Positions 26,428 to 34,712 are shown, counted from the stretch's first letter. The stretch: 64,000 bases of DNA from an uncultured Prolixibacteraceae bacterium (GCA_937915865.1 CALGIG010000022.1:62001-126000), one strand, 5' to 3'. The notes: generated from the sequence alone by a model not told the origin. Made by a program: numbers and translations.

Positions 26428-28484
26428 TATGTTGAAATTATTCGGCGTTGATTATTTTTATCAATGGCGGCCACCAGGTCGCCGTTTTTTAATTTGAATT
26501 CACCCTGAACTATTATAGTTTGAGGCGCGGATCGTATGCTATTTGATGAACCAGACGAACTTATTCCCGTACCGTAAGATGAACCAGCACTCCCAGATGA
26601 ATATGTACTACCACCTGATGTGGCACTCGAAACAGCCGATTTGAAAGCTGTACCCACGGCAACCATAGCAATACCAGCGGCAATGGCTGCAATAGCTGCA
26701 CCGGGCGTTGCAATACCAATTCTAAACATTTCTCCAATAGCTAAAAAAGCAGTACCGGCAGTAATGGCAGCCTTACCAATATTTATAAGCATGTCTCCAA
26801 AAACAGAGCCTAAAATTTCATTTATTGATTTGGCACCATCGGCACCGGCAATCATTAAGCCCAAATTCTCACCGAACGAAACCGCCATGTCGCCCATAGC
26901 CTTCTCAATTTCAGCACCCACCGCAATAGTTGTTTCTTTAATATCTCCGTATAGACTATGAATTTTTGCCGCTTTTGCTTCGAGCTTATCAGTTTCTAGC
27001 TCTGATCCTATTTCAACTTTTTCCAGTGCAGAGCCACTTTGACCCTTTTCTCCAGTAGTTGAGACCTTTTTATAATTGGCACCGAAATCAAACTTGATAG
27101 TTGTCAGCGCCTCCATTTTCGGGTTAAGTTTCTCCGTTAATTCAGCTATTTTTTGATCGGTGAATACATTGATCTTTTCAAGGTCAATCTTGTATTGCTC
27201 AAAAGAAATATTACCAGAATCAAAATCTAATTTCAGGACCTTCTTTTGTATTTCAGCAAGATTCGTATAGTTTGAAGTTAATTCTTTCAAAAGTTTATCC
27301 TTTTCTTCCAAAGATAATTTTTCATTTTTTGCCTTCATTTCGTTCAATTCTGCCAAAGATTTAGCCGTTTCAATTTCCTTGGCTAAATCGGTAGCCTTCG
27401 ATGTTGACTTAAGATCGTTCATTGCCTTATAATGCTCTTTGACAGCGTTATATTCCCCGATCATTAAATTTAGTCGTTTCCCAATCTCATATTTTTGGGT
27501 GCCAGTGGCTTCAGAATATGATTTTTTCAGATTTTCAACAGTTTCATTCATTGATGAACGATACAATTCAAAAGCTCGTTTTTGAGCATCATTGTGCGAC
27601 ATCCCATTTTTCTCAAGCCTTTTGGTCATTGTCTCAATTTCAACAATGGCGTTATTCATGCCTTCGGTAATTGCTTTATCCCGTATGGCCTCTTTTAGCT
27701 GCGTTATTGATTTAAATGCACCATCGAACATACTAATGAGGTTAGTCAACCAGGTAATTACCGTAACCATTATGCCCGACGATCCAGCCCCCATTGTATT
27801 CATCAGTCCATCCCAGGCATCACCCATGTTCGAAATTTTACCTTCAAGGGTTCCGGCAATTGCAGCCATAGAACCGGAAACACCTTTCATATCTCCCAAG
27901 CTGGAGACATAGTTTTTTATGGCTTGTGCAGTGTTTTCAACAACTGTTGTCTGACCTTTAAACGTAAATGAAATTTTGTCGCCCTCTTTGGATGCTTTTA
28001 TTCCAAATTCCTTCAGCCTTTCAAATTGCCCAGTAACAGCATCGGCAATAGCTTCAGCGAATTGGTCAAAGCTTTTACCCACACTGGCCGCTATGTCTCC
28101 ATACTTTCGCATTTCTTCCTGAGACGGTTTTAGCCCGTAATTCGTGAGTTTCACGAAAGCTCCTGTCATCTCAGACAATGCAAATGGAGTTTGCGCCGCG
28201 AACTGCTGGAGCATTGACATTTCAGTACGTGCCGCTTTGTTACTACCAAGCGTATTCGTTAAAACAGCCTCGTATTTTTCAAACTCTTTTCGAGTGTTAA
28301 TAATTGATGAAGCGACAGATTTAACGGCGGCTGTAATTGCAGCAAAACCGATAAAACTCATAACGCTGTTTTTTGCTGATTTCAAAAAGCTATCAAGTGA
28401 AGATTTCCCTTCGTTCATACCTTTTTTGAATTCCTTTGTGTCGGCACCAAACCGAACCTTTAGATTAGTTACTGTATCTGACAT
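26427..28484 (-). CDS. Phage tail tape measure protein
   Basis: This 685-residue protein has the hallmarks of a tape measure: the start LKVRFGADTKEFKKGMNEGK, an early hydrophobic segment (about 42-60), and the tape-measure block FEKYEAVLTNTLGSNKAART with LQQFAAQTPFALSEMTGAFV near residues 70-110. A long coiled-coil middle follows (about 270-460), then a hydrophobic Ala/Gly-rich part (about 550-630) and a Ser/Gly tail. It is intact with no internal stop. Tape measure length sets tail length, so by the usual rule 685 residues correspond to a tail of roughly 100 nm. It has no neighbouring distal tail or baseplate genes, which is unusual. Confidence 0.88.
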   Translation of the reverse strand: MSDTVTNLKVRFGADTKEFKKGMNEGKSSLDSFLKSAKNSVMSFIGFAAITAAVKSVASSIINTRKEFEKYEAVLTNTLGSNKAARTEMSMLQQFAAQTPFALSEMTGAFVKLTNYGLKPSQEEMRKYGDIAASVGKSFDQFAEAIADAVTGQFERLKEFGIKASKEGDKISFTFKGQTTVVENTAQAIKNYVSSLGDMKGVSGSMAAIAGTLEGKISNMGDAWDGLMNTMGAGSSGIMVTVITWLTNLISMFDGAFKSITQLKEAIRDKAITEGMNNAIVEIETMTKRLEKNGMSHNDAQKRAFELYRSSMNETVENLKKSYSEATGTQKYEIGKRLNLMIGEYNAVKEHYKAMNDLKSTSKATDLAKEIETAKSLAELNEMKAKNEKLSLEEKDKLLKELTSNYTNLAEIQKKVLKLDFDSGNISFEQYKIDLEKINVFTDQKIAELTEKLNPKMEALTTIKFDFGANYKKVSTTGEKGQSGSALEKVEIGSELETDKLEAKAAKIHSLYGDIKETTIAVGAEIEKAMGDMAVSFGENLGLMIAGADGAKSINEILGSVFGDMLINIGKAAITAGTAFLAIGEMFRIGIATPGAAIAAIAAGIAMVAVGTAFKSAVSSATSGGSTYSSGSAGSSYGTGISSSGSSNSIRSAPQTIIVQGEFKLKNGDLVAAIDKNNQRRIIST

Positions 28485-28488
28485 AACC

Positions 28489-28794
28489 TTAAACTTTAGG
28501 GAATTGCATCATATTTGATGCGATACTGGCAAATAACTTCGAAATTGTATCGGAGTCAAGCTCTCCAATCCGATAGACATCAAACGGGCATTCTTTTCTG
28601 AATATCCTACAATATTCTTCGATACCAAAAAATACTAGATCAAGCAATTGTCTAATTCTTAAATTAGGTAGCTGTGTCAAATTTTCAATGGTCAACCCGT
28701 ACTTATCAGTAAATTTTGCCATCGAATTTAGGTTAAAGACTGGCGTATAAGTTACACCATCTATTTCTACTGAAATTTGTTTACTCTTTTCCAT
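28489..28794 (-). CDS. Putative tail assembly chaperone-like protein upstream of tape measure
   Basis: This 101-residue protein has a short beta-rich N-terminus (QISVEIDGVTYTPVFNLNSM), then helices (AKFTDKYGLTIENLTQLPN, RQLLDLVFFGIEEYCRIF) and a C-terminal DSDTISKLFASIASNM. The position 4 bp before the tape measure gene is where tail assembly chaperones sit in siphophages. It is related to the 105-residue protein downstream. No frameshift site was sought successfully: there is no obvious slippery run at its 3' end. Confidence 0.55.
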   Translation of the reverse strand: MEKSKQISVEIDGVTYTPVFNLNSMAKFTDKYGLTIENLTQLPNLRIRQLLDLVFFGIEEYCRIFRKECPFDVYRIGELDSDTISKLFASIASNMMQFPKV

Positions 28795-28821
28795 ATTCTA
28801 AAATGTTAAATATTAATGTTA

Positions 28822-29157
28822 TTACTCAAATACCTTTTCGGCCACAATCTCCATGTACCTTTTGTGTTGGTCAGGAGTGATTGACAGGATGTTATACTCA
28901 ACTGAATTCCACAAAATGCGGAAAGTGGTATCAATACCGGATTCGTAATGCCCGGCAATTGACAAAGTACCGGGAAGGTTCATCCTTTTGCCTTCCTTCT
29001 TTTCAGAATTCCCCGATTGGTCGATACTTACCAAAGCTTTACGGTAGTCAATCCAGCTTTCTTTAACTTGACCTTTGGATGTTTTTTCGCGATCTGGTTT
29101 GCGAAACATGATGAGTTCGTTAAACTCGCTAAGGCTTATTCCGTTTTTCTTTCCCAT
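28822..29157 (-). CDS. Phage head-tail joining/adaptor protein
   Basis: This 111-residue protein matches the head-tail adaptor (SPP1 gp16-like, Phage_H_T_join) pattern. It begins with a short polypeptide leading to IMFRKPDREKTSKGQVKESW, a central GHYESGIDTTFRILWNSVEY and a terminal ITPDQHKRYMEIVAEK. The ATG at 29,157 is preferred to the TTG two codons upstream. In a complete phage this protein closes the connector below the portal. Here neither portal nor capsid genes precede it; a recombinase does. Confidence 0.72.
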   Translation of the reverse strand: MGKKNGISLSEFNELIMFRKPDREKTSKGQVKESWIDYRKALVSIDQSGNSEKKEGKRMNLPGTLSIAGHYESGIDTTFRILWNSVEYNILSITPDQHKRYMEIVAEKVFE

Positions 29158-29541
29158 ATTCAAAATATTATTGTTTTATACATTATTCATAAACATTACT
29201 CAATTCCGTAATTTTGCATGCGCGTATAGATGGTCGAGGTAATGGTCTTGGGAAAATTTGACTTGGATATTTAGACCCCCCTCCCTATATTATGTTAATA
29301 ATAATATTTTTATCATTGCTAACAGATACTATCTGTCTGACCATAACCCCCTTTCTGAATTCTGACATGCAAACACTTTTTCTGAGGTAATGGTCTGGCA
29401 TCAATTTTTTGCAATCTATCCGCCCTTATTTTTGGTCAATTTTGAGGGGTATTTTTTCATTCTCAAAGTCATTAAATAATGTACTGCTATTATAGGCATA
29501 GGAAAACCCTATTTCAAAAACAACACTCAAATCGATTGTTT
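29158..29541. other. Gene-free junction between recombinase and tail module
   Basis: This stretch of 384 bp without a credible gene contains a 15-bp palindrome ACAGATA-C-TATCTGT (29322-29336). A 13-bp direct repeat GAGGTAATGGTCT occurs at 29236-29248 and 29384-29396. A weak hairpin ATAGG/CCTAT follows the recombinase stop near 29,500. It may hold the tail-operon promoter and operator. No TAnnTTTG box is clear. Confidence 0.5.
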
Positions 29542-30477
29542 TTAGCCAGATTTCGGCGCAAAATTCAACGCTCTGTCGATGGCCTGAATAGCATTACTAT
29601 TCAACCTGCTTTCGGCCTCAATGGCACTAAAATAAATGCGGGTAGTTTCAAGCGAAGCGTGTCCCAACATTTCTTTTACCTCCTGAATATTTGCGCCTGA
29701 ACGTATTGCAGTGATCGCGGCGGTGTGGCGGAGCGAATGCGAGGTTAAACGTTTGTCATCAATACCCACAGAACGGAAGGAACTTTTAACAAGCCGGGTG
29801 ATATAATCAATGTTTAACCGGTCGTTGCCTTTATATCTGGAATGGTTGCAAAAGAGTGGTTCATCGGTTTTGGCTGATTGGCGAAGCGATAAATATTCGT
29901 GAATTGGCTCTACAATACTGCCATTAATCCCGATTGTAACATCTTTTTCAAGATGGCCTTTTCGCTGCAAACGCATTGCCCAACCGTTTTCAGTTTGGAA
30001 AATGTCCCCAACGTCCATACGGATTAGCTCGACACGTCGGCACCCGGTACGGATCAACATATTTACGATGGCAAAATCCCGGATTTCAGAAAGGGTTTTT
30101 CGGGGCATGGCTTCCAAAACTTTCACAATTTCGCCAGGCTGTAAATACGACTTACGAAAACCCTTGTATTTCATGGGCGATTTTATACCGGCGGCAATGT
30201 TCTCATAAATGCCAGCCTCTTCGAGATAAGAAAAGAAGCCCCGAACTGCTGACAAGTAAGCATCAACCGTACACATTGATTTTCCTTTGGCTATTAAGTC
30301 ATTTTTGTACATAATCACATCAGCACGGTGCGGGAGCCGTACATCAATTTTATTCAGGTTGCAGAACCTAAACCAGCGGTTGAGATTTGTTCGGTAGTGC
30401 ATCCGGCTAAGCTCGGTAACATCCAGATTCTCCAAAAATTCACTAATTAACTGATTGATTGTTTTTTCTGATTTCAT
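29542..30477 (-). CDS. Second tyrosine recombinase (XerC/D-like)
   Basis: This 311-residue protein has an N-terminal SAM-like core-binding domain (about residues 5-95) and a C-terminal catalytic domain. All catalytic residues are present: Arg147 (RTGCRRVEL), Lys173 (RKGHLEKD), His247 and Arg250 (TSHSLRHTA), His273 (LGHAS) and Tyr282 (TRIYF). It starts 3 bp after the ATP-grasp-like gene, so it belongs to the replication operon. It does not lie next to an attachment site and may resolve dimers or act on an internal site; this is inference. Confidence 0.92.
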   Translation of the reverse strand: MKSEKTINQLISEFLENLDVTELSRMHYRTNLNRWFRFCNLNKIDVRLPHRADVIMYKNDLIAKGKSMCTVDAYLSAVRGFFSYLEEAGIYENIAAGIKSPMKYKGFRKSYLQPGEIVKVLEAMPRKTLSEIRDFAIVNMLIRTGCRRVELIRMDVGDIFQTENGWAMRLQRKGHLEKDVTIGINGSIVEPIHEYLSLRQSAKTDEPLFCNHSRYKGNDRLNIDYITRLVKSSFRSVGIDDKRLTSHSLRHTAAITAIRSGANIQEVKEMLGHASLETTRIYFSAIEAESRLNSNAIQAIDRALNFAPKSG

Positions 30478-30480
30478 GGC

Positions 30481-31707
30481 TTAAATTTTTTCTACCCAAC
30501 GCAATGATTCGAGTTGATCCATAACGTCCTGAATATTAAATATCATTGATGAAACATCAGGCAATGAACCTTCTAATTCGGGATGTCTATTTAACCCGTT
30601 CCTTATCAGACGTAAGCCTTTGTTTACTCTATTCAAATTTCTCATCCAGTCAGCATGATAAGCCAAACTAACCTTATCCGATATACCCATCTGGTCAAAC
30701 TGATTCCTCAACTGATTGAATGACTTAGTGTTGGTTTTTTCTTCGGTCAATTTGCCAATAGTGAATGTGATAATTTTGGCGGCTATATTCTTGGATAAAA
30801 TACGCTCCATTGTCTCGAATTCAGGGAAAGATTGAATACCGATTATTACCGGTTTCCCAAGTTGCTTTTTATCCCGAATAAAGTTCACCTGGCACAAGTC
30901 AGCGCCCAAGGTCTGAGCGGCCTTTTTTACAACCTCTTTTTCAGTGTCCTTAAGTTCGGTTGCTTTGGATGTTTCAGGAGTAATTTTATTTGGAGTATGC
31001 AAGTTGTCGGTCGAATTTTCACAATTCCAAAAATCAGGCGATTCGGCAAACGGGTTTAGAACTATCGAGCGGACAACAGCAAATGAAGATTCACCGCTAT
31101 CAATGAACCGGCTAACCGTAAACCGGCCAGTACTTTTGTGCGATGACTGTAAAAAGATAGCCACACTCTGTAAGTCGTTTAGCTTGGTAGTTGCAACCGG
31201 TTCGCCTGAAACAGAAACCTTTCCAACCACGGGAAATCCACCAAGTATATCGATCAACTGATTAACCCTGTCAGAAGAAAAGAAAGATGTTTGGTTGACA
31301 ATTGGCAGATTCTGACCCATCAGCAATTGATTCGTTTTGAAAATATTCCTGGTGTTTTCAAGCATGTGGGCTGGCGCGGTACTGTAAATCCCGGCAAAAG
31401 TCAATACACGCACAAGGTCAGTACCCAAATCAAAATTTTCTGTCTCCAAAAGCGGTATAACAATTGATATTCCTGGCAAAATATCGTCTGGCAGAGCGAT
31501 CATTCCACCACCTACCGGCTTATTTTCAAAGTTTGATTTAAAAACTTTTCCCTGCGAGGCATTCCCCGGCAATTGAATCATTAAATCATTGGGAGAGATT
31601 ACCGAACCAATTATTTGATGGTCAGTGCTGTTCTTGTTTTCTTTCTGGATTTCAGCCAACAAACGTTCGTTTGGTTGGTCACTAAGGATTAAAATGTTGA
31701 TTTTCAT
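30481..31707 (-). CDS. RimK-like ATP-grasp protein with replaced catalytic residues
   Basis: This 408-residue protein aligns by eye with the amino-acid ligase RimK. VIPLLETENFDLGTDLVR (about residues 83-100) matches VIPRIGTA..FYGTAVLRQ. NTRNIFKTNQLL (118-129) matches the RDKLRSMQLL helix, and LIDILGGFPVVGKV (151-164) matches LIDMVGGAPLVVKL with Lys163 kept. KKAAQTLGADLCQVNFIRD matches the next helix-strand. The metal and ATP ligands are altered: Asp to Asn275, Glu to Gly290 and Asn to Gln292, and the glycine loop is lost (SVSGEPVAT). A roughly 85-residue helical C-terminal extension is unique. The ATG at 31,707 lies 4 bp after dnaB; an upstream in-frame start would overlap dnaB by 220 bp. Ligase activity looks lost. 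Confidence 0.75.
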   Translation of the reverse strand: MKINILILSDQPNERLLAEIQKENKNSTDHQIIGSVISPNDLMIQLPGNASQGKVFKSNFENKPVGGGMIALPDDILPGISIVIPLLETENFDLGTDLVRVLTFAGIYSTAPAHMLENTRNIFKTNQLLMGQNLPIVNQTSFFSSDRVNQLIDILGGFPVVGKVSVSGEPVATTKLNDLQSVAIFLQSSHKSTGRFTVSRFIDSGESSFAVVRSIVLNPFAESPDFWNCENSTDNLHTPNKITPETSKATELKDTEKEVVKKAAQTLGADLCQVNFIRDKKQLGKPVIIGIQSFPEFETMERILSKNIAAKIITFTIGKLTEEKTNTKSFNQLRNQFDQMGISDKVSLAYHADWMRNLNRVNKGLRLIRNGLNRHPELEGSLPDVSSMIFNIQDVMDQLESLRWVEKI

Positions 31708-31711
31708 ATTA

Positions 31712-33139
31712 TTAATATTTAGATGATTCTGATTCGATGTATTGATCTGGGTTATAACTAGGTTTTTTGCTTTCAAAGCGCGGTTCGTAGTCGTAAAACC
31801 CCGTGGTTTCTGGGTTGAATTGAAGCAAGAAAGAGCCCGTGCCGATATTCCGGCCTTTATCAATGATAATTTCAGCCAAACCATTGGTTTTAATACCTTT
31901 GAATGGTTCGCTAAATTCGTAAATATCATAAGTTTCAGGTCGCCAAACCATTAACACAATGTCGGCGGCTTCCTCAATTTGTCCAGATCCTCTTAAGCGG
32001 CTTTTGGTTGGTCGCGGTTTTAAACGTTCGCGGCTCAATTGTGAAAGGGCAATGACCGAGATATTAAGTTCTTTTGCAATATTTTTCAGGCGGCGGGCAA
32101 TGTCGGCGATTTGGCTTTCATCCGTCCTGTTTTTCAGGGTTGAGCCAACTAATTGAAGGTAATCAACCACAACTAAATTAATGTTGTGCTTAATTTTCAA
32201 CTTTCGGATTGAGCTGCAAATCTGGTCAATGGTTGTTGAGCTGCTTTCATCGAAGAAAACCGGAAGATGGTTCAACCGTTTGGCAGTATCGGCAATTAAA
32301 TCTATTTCAGATTTTGACAAAAATTTGTTGAGTATTTTTTTTGCTGATATGTTGGTCTCCTGGGCAATAATACGGGCAACTAACTGCGATTTTGACATTT
32401 CGAGCGAGTAAACAGCGGCCTTTGCACCGAATTTCAAAACAGCGTTTTTCAACATTGTGAGAGCTAACGATGTTTTGCCCTGCGAACTCTCCCCGGCAAT
32501 GATTACCAAGTCTGTCTTTTGCAGCCCTCCAGTGAATTGGTCGAATTTGTATAAGCCGGTACCGATCCCTGAAAGCCCTGTATTTCGTTGGTTTAGTTCA
32601 ATGCGTTTCCGAATGTCGGTAAGTGCGTCTGAAATTGTGAATTCGCGGTTTTTGCCAGTCTCAAACAAGCCAATCAAATCGTTTTGCAGCCCCGAAAGCG
32701 TTTCTTCAATATCGAGCGTTTCATCATACGCCTCAGTCATTCGTTCGGTACAAACACGGATCAGTTTTCGGGCGGTGGCTGCCTGGAATATTATACGGGC
32801 GTGGTATTCGATATGCGCGGCGGTTGCAACGTTGGATGTAAGTTCTGTAATATACATTGGCCCGCCGATCTTGTCCAGATTTCCGGCGGCTTTCAATGCC
32901 TGGGTAACCATTAACAGGTCAATAGGTTTCCCAGATTGGATAAGGCTTTCAATTGTTGAAAAAATAACCTGATGACTTTCCAAATAGAACGAATCGACAT
33001 TCAGAAATTCATTCACCGAATAAAAAGCATCCCGTTCGAGCATCAAAGCACCCAAAACGGCTTTTTCAAGTTCAGGAACTTGTGGCGGTATCTTACCGTA
33101 AGCGGCGTTTATTTCGTCTATCGATTTCTTTGGGTTCAT
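31712..33139 (-). CDS. Replicative DNA helicase, DnaB family (element-encoded)
   Basis: This 475-residue protein has the DnaB N-terminal helical domain (about residues 15-125, LEKAVLGALMLERDAF). A linker and a RecA-like domain follow, with Walker A AGESSQGKTSLAL (Lys222), Walker B VVVDYLQLV (Asp326) and an arginine-finger region SRLRGSGQIEEAADIV. It looks catalytically complete. It overlaps the upstream initiator-like gene in ATGA. It is the element's own helicase, since chromosomal dnaB would not sit inside att repeats. It shows that the element controls its own replication after excision. Confidence 0.95.
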   Translation of the reverse strand: MNPKKSIDEINAAYGKIPPQVPELEKAVLGALMLERDAFYSVNEFLNVDSFYLESHQVIFSTIESLIQSGKPIDLLMVTQALKAAGNLDKIGGPMYITELTSNVATAAHIEYHARIIFQAATARKLIRVCTERMTEAYDETLDIEETLSGLQNDLIGLFETGKNREFTISDALTDIRKRIELNQRNTGLSGIGTGLYKFDQFTGGLQKTDLVIIAGESSQGKTSLALTMLKNAVLKFGAKAAVYSLEMSKSQLVARIIAQETNISAKKILNKFLSKSEIDLIADTAKRLNHLPVFFDESSSTTIDQICSSIRKLKIKHNINLVVVDYLQLVGSTLKNRTDESQIADIARRLKNIAKELNISVIALSQLSRERLKPRPTKSRLRGSGQIEEAADIVLMVWRPETYDIYEFSEPFKGIKTNGLAEIIIDKGRNIGTGSFLLQFNPETTGFYDYEPRFESKKPSYNPDQYIESESSKY

Positions 33140-33786
33140 ATTGCTTGATAAATTTTTTCAGTGTTTCCGTTCACCTTCTTTTTTTGTTCGTTTTCTGGTT
33201 TGAACCAAACTGCTATCATTTTTTGTTTCCAGTTTTTAACCTGTTTTCCAGTAGAATCTTTCCAGTTAGCTTCGTTGTAATAATCAAAAGCCTTTTGACC
33301 GGCTTCCGGTAAATAGCCTTTTTCTAAAAAAAAGTCTTTGACTTCTTGAAGTGTGGGCGGGGTGAAAATCACCCTATTATTCTTCTTTTCATTCTTTACA
33401 TTCTTGTATGTGGTTGTTTGTTGGTTAATTGTTGGTTGTTCTGCCGGTTCTTTTGTTGGTTGATTACCTGAGTTTTGATATTGATAACTGCAATATTTAC
33501 AGATAGTTACAATGCTAAATTTGTTGGTTGTTTTGATGGTTATTTCGTTGGTCGATTTTAGCCGGTTCAACGATGTCCTTATTTCCTGTTCTGTAAGCTT
33601 TAAATCTTGTGCTAGTTTTAACCGCCCGGTGATCAATTGCCCTGGCATCAATTCAATTCCTTTCCAATTTATTTGCTTGTGTGTAGCCATTAAAAGAAGG
33701 TGAAGGAAAACCCGAAGTGTATTCGGTTCGGTGTACCATTCCCATTCTGTCAACGACCGGTGAATTTTGATGAATCCTTGTTGCAT
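33136..33786 (-). CDS. Phage-type replication initiator-like protein
   Basis: This 216-residue protein has an N-terminal winged-helix region (FIKIHRSLTEWEWYTEPNTL, then LKLTEQEIRTSLNRLKSTN) of the kind found in DnaD-like and lambda O-like initiators. A Gln/Thr/Asn-rich linker (about 103-128) and a basic C-terminal part (about 140-205) follow. It precedes the helicase gene directly with an ATGA overlap, as initiators commonly do. The likely role is to bind the element's origin and load DnaB. The candidate origin repeats lie upstream of this operon at 34,617-34,688. Confidence 0.75.
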   Translation of the reverse strand: MQQGFIKIHRSLTEWEWYTEPNTLRVFLHLLLMATHKQINWKGIELMPGQLITGRLKLAQDLKLTEQEIRTSLNRLKSTNEITIKTTNKFSIVTICKYCSYQYQNSGNQPTKEPAEQPTINQQTTTYKNVKNEKKNNRVIFTPPTLQEVKDFFLEKGYLPEAGQKAFDYYNEANWKDSTGKQVKNWKQKMIAVWFKPENEQKKKVNGNTEKIYQAI

Positions 33787-33805
33787 GACCTTGCTTTTTA
33801 CTCTC

Positions 33806-33997
33806 TCAGTGGGCTTTCATTTTTCTTGTTAAAAACCTTTTGCATTGCTCGCGGGTGCCAGTAAAAACCGTAACCCAGGGAGAATCGCGATAACAATACC
33901 GGGTACAGGTTACAGGGACAATCTTGGTGAATTCATCGCGGTTCAGGTTATTGCTTAGAACCTTGAATTTGGGTTGATTCCGTTTTATCTCTCTCAT
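33806..33997 (-). CDS. Small unknown protein (63 aa)
   Basis: A basic protein with no recognised domain. Its C-terminal pattern (WVTVFTGTREQCKRFLTRK) resembles the end of its neighbour (FNLKIVQQGSHEEMQRIAS): a strand, a turn with Gly, then a Glu/Arg helix. The two may be diverged paralogues. It overlaps the 66-residue gene in ATGA and precedes the initiator gene by 19 bp. Confidence 0.6.
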   Translation of the reverse strand: MREIKRNQPKFKVLSNNLNRDEFTKIVPVTCTRYCYRDSPWVTVFTGTREQCKRFLTRKMKAH

Positions 33998-34194
33998 TTT
34001 CTGTCAGTTTGTTTATTTTGTTCGCTGGCAATTCTTTGCATTTCCTCATGGCTTCCTTGCTGGACAATTTTCAGATTAAACGGGAAGCTATTCTTGTGAA
34101 AATCGTAGTACGACATGGCCGCGTAAATTCGTTTCTTCTGATCGAAAACTAGATACCAGAGGCTTTGAAAGTCTATTTTTTGCTTTTTGGCCAT
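33994..34194 (-). CDS. Small unknown protein (66 aa)
   Basis: No recognised domain. It is lysine-rich at both ends with a central aromatic strand-like part (WYLVFDQKKRIYAAMSYYDF). It starts 1 bp after the HTH gene stop and its stop overlaps the next start, so it is firmly part of the operon, which supports it as a real gene. Confidence 0.6.
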   Translation of the reverse strand: MAKKQKIDFQSLWYLVFDQKKRIYAAMSYYDFHKNSFPFNLKIVQQGSHEEMQRIASEQNKQTDRK

Positions 34195-34195
34195 G

Positions 34196-34396
34196 CTATG
34201 AAGCCGATTTTAGTTCGTGCAATGGCTTCGAGCGTTTACGCTCAACGAAGTTCATTAATTCCTGTTCTGTGAAAATCCAGCGGCGGCCTAATTTCGAACC
34301 TCCGATCTCAGGGCGATGTTTACGAAAAGTGTCAATTGGCAACCGTAAAAATTCGGCGGCCTCTACTAAATCAAATAATTTTGGTGTTGTACTCAT
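34196..34396 (-). CDS. Small MerR-like helix-turn-helix (excisionase-type) protein
   Basis: A 66-residue protein consisting of one winged-helix unit: LFDLVEAAEFLRLPIDTFRK (recognition helix), GSKLGRRWIFTEQELMNFVE (wing and second helix). This is the HTH_17/excisionase-like fold. It is the first gene after the control region and probably acts as excisionase or as repressor/activator of the replication operon. Its likely targets are the repeats at 34,617-34,688, 221 bp upstream. Confidence 0.8.
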   Translation of the reverse strand: MSTTPKLFDLVEAAEFLRLPIDTFRKHRPEIGGSKLGRRWIFTEQELMNFVERKRSKPLHELKSAS

Positions 34397-34616
34397 GGGA
34401 ATTATTTTTAGTTATTATTAATTATTGGCCAAATTTTAAACAAAAGGAGAGGCGAGTCAATATGACAATGTCGTATTCTTTCAACCAGAGTTTTAATATT
34501 ATTTAACATATTTAAAAATGATTAAAATCTAATTACTTGAACCTTTCTGAAATCAAATGTCGCACATTAGATTTTCACAAACAATAGACACGTAAGGTAT
34601 TGAATTTAAGTTATTT

Positions 34617-34688
34617 CATTTGTACACGACGTATGTGTACAAATGATTAAATTGTTAATAAGTATGTAGTGAATTGTTAATAACTATG
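34617..34688. promoter_or_regulatory. Control region / candidate origin: perfect inverted repeat plus two iteron-like repeats
   Basis: CATTTGTACAC (34617-34627) and GTGTACAAATG (34635-34645) are perfect 11-bp arms around GACGTAT. Directly after them two 17-bp direct repeats, AATTGTTAATAA(G/C)TATG, occupy 34650-34666 and 34672-34688, 22 bp apart (about two helical turns). The sequence is AT-rich. The whole gene-free stretch 34,397-34,909 separates the two operons of the element. The layout fits a repressor operator, an origin, or both. No TAnnTTTG box is evident nearby. Confidence 0.6.
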
Positions 34689-34712
34689 GCCGCAAAATGA
34701 ACGAAAAAGGCA

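Noticed and set aside
30481..31707. Active RimK ligase modifying ribosomal protein S6
   Set aside because: The Mg-ATP ligand positions are Asn, Gly and Gln, and the glycine loop is lost, so enzymatic activity is unlikely.
30481..31929. 482-residue version of the ATP-grasp-like protein starting at 31,929
   Set aside because: The first 74 residues would overlap the end of dnaB by more than 200 bp and match nothing; the RimK-like start is MKINILILSD at 31,707.
34617..34688. CRISPR-like repeats
   Set aside because: Only two short direct repeats with a 5-bp gap, no spacers and no cas genes; an operator or origin fits better.
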